This document shows, one piece after another, positions 63,819-64,000 of a stretch of 64,000 bases of DNA. The translations under genes and the position numbers were made by a program. The notes under the pieces were generated by a model. The model was not told where the DNA came from. It searched no databases and saw nothing but the letters and a program-made list of their open reading frames with translations. The DNA is from Spirochaetales bacterium (GTDB lineage: Bacteria; Spirochaetota; Spirochaetia; Treponematales; UBA12059): positions 1 to 64,000 of the forward strand of contig JAFGJV010000010.1 of the NCBI GenBank assembly GCA_016928955.1, in the 5' to 3' direction. The stretch's first letter is position 1, and each line of letters opens with the position of its first letter.

Positions 63819-64000
63819 TTACTTCACCTCGACGGCGCCGCCGGCATCGGCGATCGCCTTCTTGATCTTCTCGGCTTCGTCCTTGGGAATGCCCTCCTTG
63901 AGGGGCTTGTCGCCGGCCTCGACCAGGTCCTTGGCCTCTTTGAGACCCAGTCCGGTGATGGTGCGGACTTCCTTGATGACCGCGATCTTCTTGTCGGCGG
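63819..64000 (-). CDS. rplL: Ribosomal protein L7/L12 (C-terminal part)
   Basis: About 60 C-terminal residues are inside the window, reading [20 protein letters not shown] onward through [20 protein letters not shown] to DAGGAVEVK. This is the factor-binding C-terminal domain of the stalk protein. The 5' end is beyond the window; the ORF track does not list it because no start codon is inside. Confidence 0.95.
   Translation of the reverse strand, partial: ADKKIAVIKEVRTITGLGLKEAKDLVEAGDKPLKEGIPKDEAEKIKKAIADAGGAVEVK

Overview
This is a GC-rich (above 60% by eye) bacterial chromosome segment, most likely from a spirochaete of the Treponema/Spirochaeta group. The reasons are the CarD-ispD-ispF cluster, the many Sec/lipobox lipoproteins, the zinc-binding S4 and S14 ribosomal proteins, and an Asn at the rifampicin-site position of RpoB that is usual in treponemes. 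Assignment to phylum is an inference; there is no rRNA gene here. No tRNA, rRNA, CRISPR array, integrase or transposase was recognised.

Layout. (1) 1-2180 is visibly AT-richer than the rest and holds a formylglycine-generating-enzyme-like lipoprotein with three tandem repeats, ending at an 88-bp palindromic repeat that recurs near 40.1 kb. (2) 2.3-9.3 kb holds an SpoU methyltransferase, carD-ispD-ispF, a DMT permease translationally coupled to a degenerate GH31 (sulfoquinovosidase-like) protein, a divergent TIM-barrel sugar isomerase-like gene, and mazG. (3) 9.4-13.5 kb is a complete polyamine ABC operon, potABCD, with promoter and terminator. (4) 13.5-23.0 kb is metabolic and envelope genes: an acidic secreted protein, a zinc peptidase, a P5C dehydrogenase flanked by two copies of a 56-bp hairpin repeat, a LarA-like protein, 6-phosphogluconolactonase and a RarD permease.

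(5) 23.1-37.2 kb is one continuous minus-strand S10-spc-alpha ribosomal operon (rpsJ to rplQ) with a good sigma-70 promoter at its head, a terminator at its end, and a 56-residue zinc-ribbon gene as its last cistron, which the ORF track misses. (6) 37.3-53.0 kb is a block of unrelated genes: lipocalin, lipoprotein, VOC protein, response regulator, ugpBAE, an SH3 lipoprotein and a pbpC/alpha-2-macroglobulin pair. It sits between tuf and rpsJ, which are adjacent in many bacteria. (7) 53.1-64.0 kb is rplL(partial)-rpoB-rpoC-rpsL-rpsG-tuf, all on the minus strand and without fusA.

The two transcription/translation blocks carry several readable control signals: separate promoters for rpsL and tuf, a hairpin after rpoC, an attenuator-like hairpin between rplL and rpoB, and a terminator between ugpB and ugpA. 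The most unusual structural features are the inverted-repeat element lodged between rpoB and rpoC and the two families of short palindromic repeats. I did not find a convincing wholly new system; the better candidates for novelty are the degenerate GH31/DMT/TIM-barrel locus and the repeat elements.
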